Shown piece by piece: positions 45,628 through 57,700 of a DNA stretch of 64,000 nt. A model generated the notes under the pieces. It saw nothing but the letters and a program-made list of their open reading frames with translations, had not been told where the DNA came from and made no database searches. The stretch comes from Ancylobacter moscoviensis (GTDB lineage: Bacteria; Pseudomonadota; Alphaproteobacteria; Rhizobiales; Xanthobacteraceae). Location of the stretch: the NCBI RefSeq assembly GCF_007559435.1, contig NZ_VMBP01000002.1:558001-622000 (forward strand), given 5' to 3'. The position numbers were made by a program, and so were the translations under genes. Position 1 is the first letter of the stretch, and each line of letters starts with the position of its first letter.

Positions 45628-45887
45628 GACCGGCACGCGCCTCCGCCGAACACTTCCAAGCCGCAGCACAGCGATCGTTTCGCGCTAGCGGCCTCCGATG
45701 AGGAAGATGAACACTTGTCCGCGCAGTTCCGCGATCCGGAACTTTCCGGGCGCTGGGAGTACGTCTTCGGGCTTGCCGTCATCCCCGATCGGTGGCGTCG
45801 CCAACCGTCAATGTGCGCGCGGCTTCGGCATCGTTGCCTACGAGATCGAAAGCATCCCCGAGGATACACCGCCAGAACCGACACAGA

Positions 45888-47860
<1,973 letters not shown>

Positions 47861-48163
47861 ATGACCACTCGAAGCATTCCACAACACAGCGCCCCTGCCA
47901 TCGACAGCGAGCCGACGACGCATCTCTTCGCAATCGGGCAGACCGTCCGGCTCAGAGGCGGATATACCGTCTTCACCTCGCGGTTCGGCGATATCTACCG
48001 TGTTACCGGCAAGCTGCCGCCGAGCGGGAACTCGCTGCAGTACCGCATCCGCAACGAGCGCGAGCAGCACGAGCGGGTGGCGGTGGAGGACAGCCTGGAA
48101 ATCGTTCGCGCGGATGAGCAGGGTGAGAACACGGCGCTCGTCGACAGGACGTTCCGTCGCTGA
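47861..48163 (+). CDS. Conserved hypothetical protein (100 residues)
   Basis: The protein contains LFAIGQTVRLRGGYTVFTSR, DIYRVTGKLPPSGNSLQYRI and RNEREQHERVAVEDSLEIVR, a pattern seen in small Rhizobiales proteins that resemble a KOW/SH3-like barrel. Function is unknown. A run of GAAGGACC lies upstream of ATG 47861. It starts a same-strand group of small genes up to NhaA. Confidence 0.7.
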   Translation: MTTRSIPQHSAPAIDSEPTTHLFAIGQTVRLRGGYTVFTSRFGDIYRVTGKLPPSGNSLQYRIRNEREQHERVAVEDSLEIVRADEQGENTALVDRTFRR

Positions 48164-48187
48164 CCGGCGGCCTCTCCGGAACCGGAC

Positions 48188-48433
48188 ATGATGAAGTTCG
48201 TGATCGAGTTCTATCGCACCCGCGAGCGGGACGACGCTCATGCGGTCGTCGGCCGCGAAACCGTGGACGCGGTCGATCTCGATACTGCGATCGGGATGGC
48301 GCGGTCGCTGGCTCAGTCGCTCGACATGCCGCAGCGACCCGATGCCTTGGCGATCGTCGACGAGAACGGCCGCACGCTTCATTCCTGCGCCTTCGACGCT
48401 GCACTGGGGCAAGAGAAAAGGCCGTCGCCGTGA
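48188..48433 (+). CDS. Conserved small hypothetical protein (81 residues)
   Basis: The protein (MMKFVIEFYRTRERDDAHAV, DLDTAIGMARSLAQSLDMPQ, DALAIVDENGRTLHSCAFDA) has a beta-alpha-beta pattern like small DUF6894-type or YcaO-independent stress proteins; I do not assign a family. Start may be 48188 or the adjacent ATG 48191. It lies 24 bases after the preceding gene, consistent with an operon. Confidence 0.65.
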   Translation: MMKFVIEFYRTRERDDAHAVVGRETVDAVDLDTAIGMARSLAQSLDMPQRPDALAIVDENGRTLHSCAFDAALGQEKRPSP

Positions 48434-48491
48434 ACCAATTCAGGCAGCCGTTCGTCCGGTGCGACGCATCTGGAACCATGGCAGGGCCGTC

Positions 48492-48767
48492 ATGACACTG
48501 GCTTTCCCCAACCCAAGCCGCAGCCTCGACAAGGCGCGGAACGCCGTCCGGTTCACCGGCTATGACGGCATGTTCGAGATTTCGTTCTTGGTTGACATCG
48601 GCGCGCTGGTGAAGTCGGCTGCCGAATTGCGCATGTCGGAAACGCTGGAGGCGACGTGCCTTTCCGCTTTCGATGTGCTGCGTAGTCCCATCTATGCCGC
48701 CGCTGCGAAGGCCTATCTGGATGGTCGCCGCGCCCCTTATATCCTGACCGCCGCCGATATCCGCTAG
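48492..48767 (+). CDS. DUF1488 domain protein
   Basis: The 91-residue protein (MTLAFPNPSRSLDKARNAVR, FTGYDGMFEISFLVDIGALV, CLSAFDVLRSPIYAAAAKAY) is a DUF1488 member, a family of small proteins of unknown function that includes E. coli YrdB. ATG 48492 begins at the conserved family start. It lies 58 bases after the preceding gene and 27 before the transglutaminase-like gene. Confidence 0.82.
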   Translation: MTLAFPNPSRSLDKARNAVRFTGYDGMFEISFLVDIGALVKSAAELRMSETLEATCLSAFDVLRSPIYAAAAKAYLDGRRAPYILTAADIR

Positions 48768-48794
48768 ACGGATCAATGCTCCCGAGAATCCTTC

Positions 48795-49607
48795 ATGCTG
48801 ATCCGTTACGGCTACGAGATAACGCTGACCTGTCAGCAGCCGACTGCGCTCGTCTGCCTTCTGTCCGTCCATGAGGATCGCGCCGCCGATATCCGCGCGG
48901 CAGAGACATTCTTCACCACGCCCGATGTCCCAACATCGACCTATCGCGATCTGTTCGGCAATCGGTGCCGGCGGCTCGTCGCGCCCGCGGGCGACCTGAC
49001 GATCTGGGGCGACGCCACGATCGAGGATGATGGCAGGCCGGATCCGGTGCTGCCGGTTGCTCGGGAAATGGCCGTCCCCGAACTGCCGGACGAATGCCTC
49101 GTCTATCTAATGGGTAGCCGCTACTGCGAAACCGACCGTCTCAGCCAGACGGCGTGGGACCTGTTCGGCACGCTCGCGCCTGGCTGGGGCCGTGTGCAGG
49201 CGATCTGCGACTTCGTTCACAACCACATCCGCTTTGACTACATGCAGGCCCGCTCCACGCGAACGGCATTCGAGACGTTTCAGGAGCGCGTCGGCGTCTG
49301 CCGCGACTTCGCCCATCTCGCCGTCGCCTTCTGCCGCTGCCTCAACATTCCGGCCCGCTATGTGAACGGGCATCTCGGCGACATCGGCGTGCCGGTCGTC
49401 GATCCGATGGATTTCAGCGCCTGGATCGAGGTCTTTCTGGACGGCGCATGGCGCACCTTCGATCCCCGTAACAACGTGCCGCGGGTCGGTCGGATCGTCG
49501 TCGCCCGCGGGCGCGACGCCGCCGACATACCGCTGATCAATTCCTTCGGGCCTCATGTTCTGAAGTCCTTTCGGGTGTGGACCTATGAGGTCCAGGGGCT
49601 GTCATAG
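48795..49607 (+). CDS. Transglutaminase-like protein, catalytic His position is Ser
   Basis: The 270-residue protein has an N-terminal bacterial transglutaminase-associated domain (about 1-120) and a papain-like core: VGVCRDFAHLAVAFCR places the nucleophile at about Cys169, and DPMDFSAWIEVFLDGAWRTF leads to the Asp in FDPRNN. The usual His-Ala-Trp triplet is Ser-Ala-Trp here. Members of this subfamily are cytoplasmic and may be peptidases or ligases of unknown substrate. A second, classical copy is encoded 1.4 kb downstream on the other strand. Confidence 0.82.
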   Translation: MLIRYGYEITLTCQQPTALVCLLSVHEDRAADIRAAETFFTTPDVPTSTYRDLFGNRCRRLVAPAGDLTIWGDATIEDDGRPDPVLPVAREMAVPELPDECLVYLMGSRYCETDRLSQTAWDLFGTLAPGWGRVQAICDFVHNHIRFDYMQARSTRTAFETFQERVGVCRDFAHLAVAFCRCLNIPARYVNGHLGDIGVPVVDPMDFSAWIEVFLDGAWRTFDPRNNVPRVGRIVVARGRDAADIPLINSFGPHVLKSFRVWTYEVQGLS

Positions 49608-49657
49608 GCGCAGGGGCCTCCGCTGGCGGCGATGGGAGCCCGGAGGAGGCTTGCCGA

Positions 49658-50971
49658 ATGAACGAGAGCCTCGCGCGGCTTCCCAGAGAACCGGCAGACC
49701 GGCTCACGCGGCCTTTCATGCGCTTCCTGCGCATCGAGGCGATGGCGGGCGTGGTTCTGCTGCTGAGCACGCTTCTCGCACTGCTTCTCGCCAACACGGC
49801 GTGGTCGGCCTCGTTCCTCGCCTTGTGGGATATGCCGGCGGGGGTCCGGCTCGGCGAGGTCGAGCTCTCCCGTTCGTTGCAGCACTGGATCAACGACGGG
49901 CTGATGACGCTCTTTTTCTTCGTCATCGCGCTCGAGCTGAAACGCGAGCTGGTGCTTGGCGAACTGCGCAATCCGCGCGTCGCCGCCCTGCCTTTGGCAG
50001 CTGCTTTCGGCGGGATGCTGATACCGGCCGGGGTATTCCTGCTCGTGGTTGGCAGCGGGCCGGGCGCAAACGGCTGGGGCACCGTCATGTCCACCGACAC
50101 GGCCTTCGTCATCGGATGCCTGGCGATTCTCGGCGCGCGTATTCCAGAAGGCTTACGGCTGTTCCTGCTCTCGCTCGCGATCTTTGACGATGTGGGTGCC
50201 ATCCTGGTCGTGGCGATTGGCTATGGCGACACCTTGAACTGGGCTGCTCTCGGTGCCGCCGGGATCGGACTTGCCGTGGTGGCTGCAATTTCGCGCCTGG
50301 GAGTGCGCAATATTCTCGTCTATTTCGCGGTAGGCGGCGGTATCTGGCTGGCGTTCGATGCCTCGGGAATCCATGCGACCATTACCGGCGTGATCCTTGG
50401 ACTGATGACTCCGGCGCGGAGCTGGGTGAGTGACACGCGTTTGCACGCGATCCTTGACCGCGTGGTCGCCTATCCTCCCGGCGATCACTGGAGCGGGGAT
50501 GCGGCGGCGCGCAGCGACCTCCATCGAGCGGGCGTCGCCACGCGCGAAGCGCTGTCGCCAATCGAGCGGCTGGAGATCGCTCTCCATCCATGGGTGGCCT
50601 TCGCCGTCATGCCGCTCTTTGCCCTTGCCAATGCCGGCGTGCCGATGGCGGCGGCGACCTTCGATGTCGCTCTCACCACTGCGATTGTCGCGGCCTTCGT
50701 GGTCGGCAAGCCCGCCGGGGTTGTGCTCTTCAGCGTTCTTGCCGTGAAGCTCCGCTTGGGGGTCCGTCCAGACGAGCTGTCGTGGGGCCTGCTGGCGGCT
50801 GGAAGCCTGCTGACCGGGATCGGATTCACCATGGCGCTTTTCATCGCCGAACTTGCCTTCGAGCCCATGCTTCTGGACTCGGTCAAGCTCGGCATTCTCG
50901 GCGCCTCCATCATCTCGGCAGCAGCCGGCTTTCTAGCGTTGAGCTGGCTGACGTCTCGCAGAACGCCATAG
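49658..50971 (+). CDS. nhaA: Na+/H+ antiporter NhaA
   Basis: The 437-residue protein has about 12 membrane helices and exchanges sodium (or lithium) for protons across the inner membrane. Family hallmarks are LMTLFFFVIALELKRELVLG, TVMSTDTAFVIGCLAIL and LAIFDDVGAILVVAIGYG with the ion-binding Asp pair (about D177/D178). GGAGGAGG lies nine bases before the ATG. It is longer than E. coli NhaA, with extra N- and C-terminal residues. Salt tolerance fits the stress theme of neighbouring genes. Confidence 0.93.
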   Translation: MNESLARLPREPADRLTRPFMRFLRIEAMAGVVLLLSTLLALLLANTAWSASFLALWDMPAGVRLGEVELSRSLQHWINDGLMTLFFFVIALELKRELVLGELRNPRVAALPLAAAFGGMLIPAGVFLLVVGSGPGANGWGTVMSTDTAFVIGCLAILGARIPEGLRLFLLSLAIFDDVGAILVVAIGYGDTLNWAALGAAGIGLAVVAAISRLGVRNILVYFAVGGGIWLAFDASGIHATITGVILGLMTPARSWVSDTRLHAILDRVVAYPPGDHWSGDAAARSDLHRAGVATREALSPIERLEIALHPWVAFAVMPLFALANAGVPMAAATFDVALTTAIVAAFVVGKPAGVVLFSVLAVKLRLGVRPDELSWGLLAAGSLLTGIGFTMALFIAELAFEPMLLDSVKLGILGASIISAAAGFLALSWLTSRRTP

Positions 50972-51014
50972 CGCCCTACGCGCGGCAGCTGACCAGGGTG
51001 GTGCTCCATTGCGT

Positions 51015-51878
51015 TTACGCCCGGACGGAAACCTCGACCGACATCGCGTCGAACGCATCGCTCATCCCGAAGAATTCACCGGTCACGGGCATCACCTGCC
51101 GAATATCGCGGCCAACGGCAACCGGAATGAGGTTGGCGCCGCCCACACTGCGGTTCGTCGGATCGAAAGTGATCCAGCCCGCTCCGGGAACATAGACCTC
51201 CGCCCAGGCGTGGGTTGATCCCGAGCCCATCGTTCCCGCAAGCTCCTGGGAGGGATTATGCAGATAGCCCGAGACGATCCGCGCGCCGAAGCCCAGGGTC
51301 CGCACGGCCTCCACGAAGAGCACGGCCATGTCGCGGCACGATCCCCAGCCGCGCTCCAGCGTGTGGACAGGCGACTGCGTACCCTCGTCGTCGCGTCCCT
51401 GATAGGAGATCCATGGCAGTACGCCTGCGTTGATGTCCTTCAGCAGCGCAAGCGTGTCTGTCGGCTCGCCGTGGACGAAGGCTTGGCTCCAGGCTCGCAG
51501 CCTTCCGGCCGGATCCGGATATTGGGGCGTTGTCAGGGCACCGAGGTCCGTCCACTCGTCCGCGCTATACTGGAAGGGATAGAAGATCGCCGATGCGGCG
51601 ACATCGAACACCGGCCATGCGACTGCATCGAGCTCGATCTCGGCGAGGCTTTCGATGACCAGATTGTCAGTCATATCGTGGAAGGTCGCCGTTGCCACCA
51701 TATTGCCGGCGACGTCATGGGCCCACGTCACGACCGCACCGGGGGTGATCGTCAGGTCGATCGAACGCAGACGAAGCTCCCGGCTCTCGCGGGGACGCAG
51801 CATCATCTGATGCGGCCGCAAGCTCACGGGCCTGTTGTAGCGATAGGTCGTGCTGTGATGAATCTTCAGGACGCTCAC
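51015..51878 (-). CDS. Transglutaminase-like cysteine protease family protein
   Basis: The 287-residue protein has the N-terminal Bact_transglu_N domain ([20 protein letters not shown]) and the core with Cys in [20 protein letters not shown], His in [13 protein letters not shown] and Asp in [10 protein letters not shown], a full catalytic triad. Many Rhizobiales have several such genes next to circularly permuted ATP-grasp/alpha-E proteins; none is present here. It is convergent with nhaA, separated by 43 bases. Confidence 0.87.
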   Translation of the reverse strand: MSVLKIHHSTTYRYNRPVSLRPHQMMLRPRESRELRLRSIDLTITPGAVVTWAHDVAGNMVATATFHDMTDNLVIESLAEIELDAVAWPVFDVAASAIFYPFQYSADEWTDLGALTTPQYPDPAGRLRAWSQAFVHGEPTDTLALLKDINAGVLPWISYQGRDDEGTQSPVHTLERGWGSCRDMAVLFVEAVRTLGFGARIVSGYLHNPSQELAGTMGSGSTHAWAEVYVPGAGWITFDPTNRSVGGANLIPVAVGRDIRQVMPVTGEFFGMSDAFDAMSVEVSVRA

Positions 51879-52234
51879 TGCATCTCCCTTGAGTCAGCGG
51901 GACCTCTGCAGAACCGCTTGATAACATGTGCGCCGAGGCCGCTTCCCAGCCTCGGACGGAGGGCAGATCGGGCCAGTATCCACCGCATGTGGCGCCCTGT
52001 CGTTCGATTACCAGGGATGGCTACACCGGAGCGGGGCGAATAATGCGCCTGGTCGGCAAAACTACCGAAATCACCACAGGTAGGTGGCTGTTTTGTCGCC
52101 GAATAAGTCTACACAGAGCATATCGGCCGCTTAATTCGAACAATTTTCAATGTCATAATAATGTTTCACCCACTCTTAGACCTCGCGAACATCAATGACC
52201 CATGCCGATAGACGCGCGTGGATGCGGAGACACG
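51879..52234. other. 356-base divergent intergenic region
   Basis: The region between the transglutaminase start and the desaturase start is AT-rich at 52060-52180 and contains CATAATAATG at 52154-52163, a plausible -10 region for the desaturase, but no confident -35. A TAATAATG word and several TTTTCAA stretches are present; no gene is seen. Confidence 0.4.
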
Positions 52235-53266
52235 ATGCCGACGGCTGACCAATGCGGCGCAGCGAAATCTGATGCGAAGAGCTGGATGGCCCGGCTGAGC
52301 GGCTATCGGCAATCCGATCCACGACGCAGCGTCTGGGAGCTGCTCATCACGGCCATTCCCTTCACGCTCGCCTGGAGCGCCATGCTGACGTCGCTGAAGC
52401 TCGAGCAGTTCTGGCTCTATGCGCTCCTGATCTTCCCCGCCGCCGGGCTCCTGGTCCGCCTGTTCATGATCCAGCACGATTGCGGCCACGGCTCCTTCTT
52501 CCGCAACCGAAGCGGCAATGACTGGACCGGACGGGTGATCGGCGTGCTGACCATGACGCCCTATGATCACTGGAAGCGCAGCCATGCCGGCCATCACGCC
52601 AGCTCCGGCAATCTCGACCGGCGCGGCATCGGCGACGTCGATACGCTGACGGTGGAGGAATATCGGGCGCGCTCGCGCTGGGGGCGGCTGCGCTACCGGC
52701 TCTACCGCAACCCGCTGGTGATGTTCGGCATCGGCCCGATCTACGTCTTCCTGCTGCAGAGCCGCCTGCCGCTCGGGGTTGTCGGCAAGGGCTGGGAGCC
52801 GTGGATCAGCACCATGACGACCAATCTGGGTATCGCCGTCGCCGCCGGCCTGCTGATGCGGGCCTTCGGCATCGGGCCGTTCCTCCTGGTCCACCTGCCC
52901 ATCGTGATCGCCGCCGCCGCGACCGGCGTCTGGCTGTTCTACGTGCAGCACCAGTTCGAAGACACGCACTGGGCCGCCAACGAGAACTGGGAATTCCACG
53001 AGGCGGCGCTGCATGGCAGCTCGCATTACGACCTGCCCGGCGTGCTGCGCTGGTTCACCGCGAATATCGGCATGCACCATGTACATCATCTGTGCAGCCG
53101 CATTCCCTATTACCGCTTGCCGGAAGTGCTGCGCGACCACCCGGACTTGCGCGACATCGGCCGCCTGACGCTGTGGGAGAGCTTCGGCTGCGTGCGGCTG
53201 ACGCTGTGGGACCAGCGCCAGGGACGGCTCATTTCCTTCCGTGAAATGAACGAAATCTACGGATGA
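52235..53266 (+). CDS. Fatty acid desaturase (membrane di-iron)
   Basis: The 343-residue integral membrane enzyme has the three histidine boxes of acyl-lipid desaturases: HDCGH (in MIQHDCGHGSFFRN), HAGHH (in WKRSHAGHHASSGN) and HHVHH (in NIGMHHVHHLCSRI). It introduces double bonds into membrane acyl chains, which raises fluidity in the cold, and a cold-shock gene follows. Four to five hydrophobic spans are visible. ATG 52235 is preferred because GGAG lies seven bases upstream; an in-frame ATG at 52202 lacks one. Substrate position is not predictable from sequence. Confidence 0.88.
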   Translation: MPTADQCGAAKSDAKSWMARLSGYRQSDPRRSVWELLITAIPFTLAWSAMLTSLKLEQFWLYALLIFPAAGLLVRLFMIQHDCGHGSFFRNRSGNDWTGRVIGVLTMTPYDHWKRSHAGHHASSGNLDRRGIGDVDTLTVEEYRARSRWGRLRYRLYRNPLVMFGIGPIYVFLLQSRLPLGVVGKGWEPWISTMTTNLGIAVAAGLLMRAFGIGPFLLVHLPIVIAAAATGVWLFYVQHQFEDTHWAANENWEFHEAALHGSSHYDLPGVLRWFTANIGMHHVHHLCSRIPYYRLPEVLRDHPDLRDIGRLTLWESFGCVRLTLWDQRQGRLISFREMNEIYG

Positions 53267-53312
53267 GCCGCCGTCAAATCCTGGGATTCGGCATTTAAAA
53301 ACCCGTCTGCCC

Positions 53313-53340
53313 TTGTAATATTCTCGTCGAAGCGCATATT
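53313..53340 (+). promoter_or_regulatory. Possible cold-shock gene promoter
   Basis: TTGTAA (53313-53318) and CATATT (53335-53340) are 16 bases apart, leaving a leader of about 135 bases before the cold-shock start codon; long leaders are usual in csp genes. A five-codon frame (ATG 53467) ends in ATGA overlapping the csp start. Confidence 0.35.
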
Positions 53341-53480
53341 GGTCTAGTCGATACACGGCGATAAGAACGCTCTCCGCGCGGACACTGCTTCCTCGCCACA
53401 GGTTCTATTTTCCTGAAAATGCGATTTCGACGGCCCGCATCCGTTCGGGCAAGCCAAAATACAGTCATGAAAGGGTTTCC

Positions 53481-53693
53481 ATGACCACGGGAACCGTAAA
53501 ATGGTTCAACGCCCAGAAGGGCTTTGGATTCATTGCGCCGGACGACGGCGGTAGCGACGCATTCGTTCACATCAGTGCCGTCGAGCGTGCCGGTCTCCGC
53601 GAGCTTCGCGAAGGTCAGAAGGTGGGCTTCGAGCTCATCGCTGATCAGCGCAGCGGGAAGATGTCCGCGGACAAGCTTCACTCACTTAGCTGA
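53481..53693 (+). CDS. Cold-shock protein (CspA family)
   Basis: The 70-residue OB-fold protein has RNP1 [10 protein letters not shown] and RNP2 AFVHISAV with flanking GTVKWFNAQ, and binds single-stranded nucleic acid as an RNA chaperone. AAAGGG lies in the leader seven bases before ATG 53481. It lies 214 bases after the desaturase. A perfect hairpin begins two bases after its stop. Which csp paralogue it is cannot be said. Confidence 0.93.
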   Translation: MTTGTVKWFNAQKGFGFIAPDDGGSDAFVHISAVERAGLRELREGQKVGFELIADQRSGKMSADKLHSLS

Positions 53694-53694
53694 T

Positions 53695-53731
53695 CGCCGA
53701 CTGTCCGAAGCCTGACTTCGGACAGTCGGCG
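53695..53731 (+). terminator. Hairpin terminator after the cold-shock gene
   Basis: GCCGACTGTCCGAAG and CTTCGGACAGTCGGC form a perfect 15-bp stem with a five-base loop, extendable by one C-G pair. There is no T-tract, so it could act as an mRNA-stabilising hairpin instead. Confidence 0.7.
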
Positions 53732-53818
53732 GTAGCGCGTCGCCTTCCCGGCCGACCACGGATGTACTGGCGGCCGGTTGAGCGATGCCGCAGCGACTGG
53801 AGGCGCTCCGCGCTCTTC

Positions 53819-53856
53819 GGCCCCGCGCTTTCCCAAGGTCGCGGGGCCTTCGTTTT
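53819..53856 (+). terminator. Second hairpin terminator
   Basis: GGCCCCGCG and CGCGGGGCC form a 9-bp GC-rich stem with a 12-nt loop, followed by TTCGTTTT. With the previous hairpin it isolates the csp gene from the next small genes. Confidence 0.7.
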
Positions 53857-53894
53857 CTGAAGACATATGTCAACATGATAGGGAGGAAGTGCTC

Positions 53895-54023
53895 ATGGCC
53901 AAGGGTCAGGTACGCGGCAATCGGGAAGCCAAGAAGCCGAAGAAGATCAAGGAGCCCGTGGCAGCGCCCGCCCTCTCCAAGGGAACGCCAGCCTCTGTGG
54001 GACTGCCGAAGAAGAAGGGCTGA
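53895..54023 (+). CDS. Small basic Rhizobiales hypothetical protein (42 residues)
   Basis: The protein starts MAKGQVRGNREAKKPKKIKE and ends with GLPKKKG, very lysine-rich. Such small MAKGQxRxNxE proteins are widespread in Rhizobiales and unstudied. GGGAGGAAG precedes the ATG by five bases, a strong site. It leads three closely spaced small genes before ndvB. Confidence 0.7.
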   Translation: MAKGQVRGNREAKKPKKIKEPVAAPALSKGTPASVGLPKKKG

Positions 54024-54032
54024 GGCCGCGCC

Positions 54033-54290
54033 ATGCACAGCCGGACCCGAGAGACCACGGTCACCTTCAGGCATCCGTTCAAGCTCAGCGCGCTCGAAAG
54101 CGGGCAGCCTGCGGGGACCTACCGGCTGGTGATCGACGAGGAAGAGATTCCCGACCTCACCTTTCTGGCGTATCGGCGCTCAGCGACGATGCTGCACACG
54201 CCCGCCATCGCCCTTGCCGGCTCCATCCAGGTCTTCACGATCAATTCCGAGGAACTGGCGAGGGCACTGGAAGCTGACCTCAAGACGTGA
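54033..54290 (+). CDS. Conserved hypothetical protein (85 residues)
   Basis: The protein contains ETTVTFRHPFKLSALESGQP, AGTYRLVIDEEEIPDLTFLA and MLHTPAIALAGSIQVFTINS, a compact beta-rich fold recurrent in Rhizobiales without a named function. It starts nine bases after the previous gene's stop, consistent with an operon. Confidence 0.68.
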   Translation: MHSRTRETTVTFRHPFKLSALESGQPAGTYRLVIDEEEIPDLTFLAYRRSATMLHTPAIALAGSIQVFTINSEELARALEADLKT

Positions 54291-54321
54291 TCGTGGGTCA
54301 AATCTCAAGGAGACATCGGCC

Positions 54322-54657
54322 ATGGACTATCTCGGCGGACTAAGCGGCACCGGCCGTCTCCTTTGCGGGAACACCTTGGTTGCCCCGACGCAGTATGATT
54401 TCGACGGCTATCTCTCCAGCGGCGGACAGGTGACAAGCTGCGGCGAGATCCGCGTGCCCACCTCCGTGCTCCGGGAAGTGTTCGGCCGCGCCGACCTGCG
54501 GCTGCGCACCGTCGACGGCCGCCTGCTGCGCCTGCGCTTCTCCGAGAAGCGTCTGCCATCGGGCTGCGACGGCGCCGCCCATGTCGATGTCACCGGCGAC
54601 CTCCCCGCCGCCGGCGAATGGTGCGCCGACCGGGACACCGCCTACCTCACGTCCTAG
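54322..54657 (+). CDS. Conserved hypothetical protein (111 residues)
   Basis: AAGGAGA lies nine bases before ATG 54322. The protein (MDYLGGLSGTGRLLCGNTLV, APTQYDFDGYLSSGGQVTSC, LRTVDGRLLRLRFSEKRL, GAAHVDVTGDLP) looks like a small beta-barrel and has three cysteines. I do not recognise a family. It is 87 bases upstream of ndvB on the same strand. Confidence 0.65.
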   Translation: MDYLGGLSGTGRLLCGNTLVAPTQYDFDGYLSSGGQVTSCGEIRVPTSVLREVFGRADLRLRTVDGRLLRLRFSEKRLPSGCDGAAHVDVTGDLPAAGEWCADRDTAYLTS

Positions 54658-54743
54658 CCCTGGCTCCGGACCCGCCCCGGCGAAGTTCCGCCCCCCGGCC
54701 GTCGGCCCATGCCTCTGGCGCCACCCCGCATCGGTAGGCATTG

Positions 54744-57700
54744 ATGAATCCGATCGCTGATCTTCGCCGCTATGCCCTGCAACTGCGCAGCCGCACTTGG
54801 CAGGGGTCCGTCTGGAACGATCCTGCGCCGATACGTGAGGAACTGTTCGGCGCCGAGCGGCTGGAGCAGCACGCAAGAAGCCTCGCCGCAGCGCAGCCGA
54901 TCGCCCTGCGCCCGCCTTCTGTCCCGCCCCTGCACGCCCGGCTGAAAGACAATGCCGGCGTCCTGCTCGCCGCCTACCGGGCGACGGCCGCCGATGCGGA
55001 GGGGGGACGCGCCGTGGTGCCGGCCGCCGAATGGCTGCTGGACAATTATCATCTCGTCGAGGAGCAAGTTCGGGAGATCCGCGACGACCTGCCGCCCGGC
55101 TATTACCGCCAATTGCCGAAGCTCGCCGAAGGGCCGTTCGCTGGCTATCCGCGGGTGCTAGGGCTTGCCTGGGCCTATGTCGCCCATACCGACAGCCATT
55201 TCGATCCCAAGATGCTGCGCCGCTTCATCGCGGCCTATCAGCAGGTCGAACCGCTGACCATCGGCGAGTTGTGGGCGGTGGCGATCACGCTTCGCATCGT
55301 ACTCATCGAGAATCTGCGCCGGCTTGCCGACCAGATCACGGTCGGACGTCAGTGGCGCCGGGAGGCCGACCTCCTGGCCGACTGTCTTCTCACCTCGGGT
55401 GAAGCGCGCGCCGCGCTCGAAGCGGACATCCTGATCCGCTCACCAGAACCGCTGGACGAGGTTTTCGCTGCCCAGCTGGTCAAGCGGCTTAGAGACCAAG
55501 ACCCCCGGATAATGCCGGCGCTGGGATGGCTGGACGCAAGACTTAGAGCCCAGGCAGCCTCGGTCGACGGTGTGGTGCAGCGCGCCCAGCAGCGGCTCGG
55601 TGCATCCAATGTCAGCGTCCGGAACGTCATTACAAGCATGCGGATGATCTCTGACATCGACTGGCCCGAAATGTTCGAGAGCGTCAGCTTAATCGATGAC
55701 CGGCTGCGGGCGGGCAGCGCCTTTGCCGCGATGGATTTTCCTACCCGCAATCTCTATCGCAGCGCGATCGAGCAACTCGCCCGCGGCTCCCCGGCCTCCG
55801 AGCTCGACATCGCCGGCCAGGCTCTGCAGGCGGTTACGCAAGCGGCCTCTGCCACATCGCATGCCGCGGATGACGGGCCGGCCAGCGATCCCGGCCATCA
55901 TCTGATCGGCAATGGGCGGCGCGCATTCGAGCGGACAATTCAGTACCGCCCACCGGTGCGGCTCCGCTTCAGCCGCCTCAGCATCCGGCTCGGCATCGGT
56001 GGCTATATCGGCACCATCGTCGCCATCACCCTCGGTCTCGTCGCGCTGGCGCTGTGGACGCTCTCCGCCGCCGGGCTCTCCGGTGGCTGGCTCGCTCTGT
56101 TCGGCCTTATTAGCTTCGTCCCGGCGAGCGAGGTGGCGACCGCCCTGGTGAACCGTGGCGTGGCATGGATGTTCGGCGCCACGAGCCTGCCCGGCCTCGA
56201 GCTCGCGGGCGGCGTACCGAGTTCGCTGCGCACTCTCATCGCCGTGCCGACGCTGCTCACCAGCGAAGCCGATCTTCTGGAGCAGGTGGAAAGGCTCGAG
56301 GTGCATTTCCTTTCCGGCACCAGCGGCGATCTCACCTTCGCCTTGTTGTCGGACGGCATCGACGCCGATTGCGAGGTTCTGCCGTGGGACGCGCCGCTAC
56401 TGGAACTCGCCGCGCAGGGGATCGAGCAGTTGAATCGGCGCCACGGTCCCGGCCCGGCGGGCGAGCGCTTCCTCCTGCTGCACCGTCATCGCCGGTTCAA
56501 TCCGGGCGAGGGCAAATGGATGGGATGGGAGCGCAAGCGAGGCAAGCTGCATGAGCTCAACCGGCTGCTGCGCGGAGCGGACGATACCTCCTTCATGGCC
56601 GTTGGTGGCCGTCCTCCGCAGGTGCCGGAGGATGTGCAATACGTGATCACGCTCGATGCCGATACTCGCCTGCCTCGCGACTCCGCGCTCCGGCTCGTCG
56701 GCAAGATGGCACATCCGCTGAACCGGCCGAAATTCGACGCTGCCGAGCAGCGGGTGGTCAGCGGCTACGGCATCCTCCAGCCGCGGGTCACGCCCTCGCT
56801 CCCGATCGGCCGCGAGGGCTCGTTCTACCAACGCGTCATCTCCGGCGGCGGCGGCATGGATCCCTATGCCGCGGCGGTGTCCGACGTCTATCAGGACCTG
56901 TTCGGCGAAGGCTCCTACACCGGCAAGGGCATCTACGAGATCGACGCCTTCGAGGCCGCGCTGGCTGGGCGCATCCCGGAAAACGCGCTGCTCAGCCACG
57001 ATCTGTTCGAGGGCGTGTTCGCCCGCGCCGGCCTCGCCTCGGATGTCGAGGTGGTCGAGGAGTTCCCCGCGCGCTACGACGTCGTCGCCAAGCGACAGCA
57101 TCGCTGGATGCGCGGCGACTGGCAACTGCTTCCGTGGGTCTTCGGAGAGGGAACGGCACGGCACGGGCTCACCCGCGTCGGTCGCGGCAAGATGCTCGAC
57201 AATCTGCGGCGCTCCGTATTGGCCCCGTTCACGTTGCTGGCGCTATGTCTGTGCTGGCTTCTTCCCATGCCGGCGGCGCTGATCGGCACGCTCCTGGTCG
57301 TCGCCTGCGTCGCGGTCCCCGCCTTCCTGCCGATCCTGTTCGCCGTGCTTCCGGGCCGCCCCGGCATGCGTCTGCGCAGTCACCTCGCCCGGCTGCGCGC
57401 CGATATGTGGCTGGCGACCGCCCAGACCCTGCTGTCTCTCACCTTCCTGCCCGACCATGCCTGGCGGGCCGCCGATGCCGCGATCCGCACCCTGCTTCGG
57501 CTGATGATGACGCACCGCCACCTGCTGGAGTGGACGACGGCGGCGAAGTCCTCGGCGGGCCCGCGGCTGGACCTTGCCGGCTTCTACCAGCAGATGGCCG
57601 GCAGCACGGCGCTCGCCTTCCTGCTGGCTGCCGGCGCGCTCCTCGTCATGCCGTCCTCCTGGCCGCTGGTCCTGCCCTGCGCTCTGCTCTGGCTCGGCGC

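Noticed and set aside
45628..45887. Possible gene between the esterase and the membrane protein
   Set aside because: A minus-strand piece reads FRIAELRGQVFIFLIGGR but has no start or family; may be a remnant, too weak to call.
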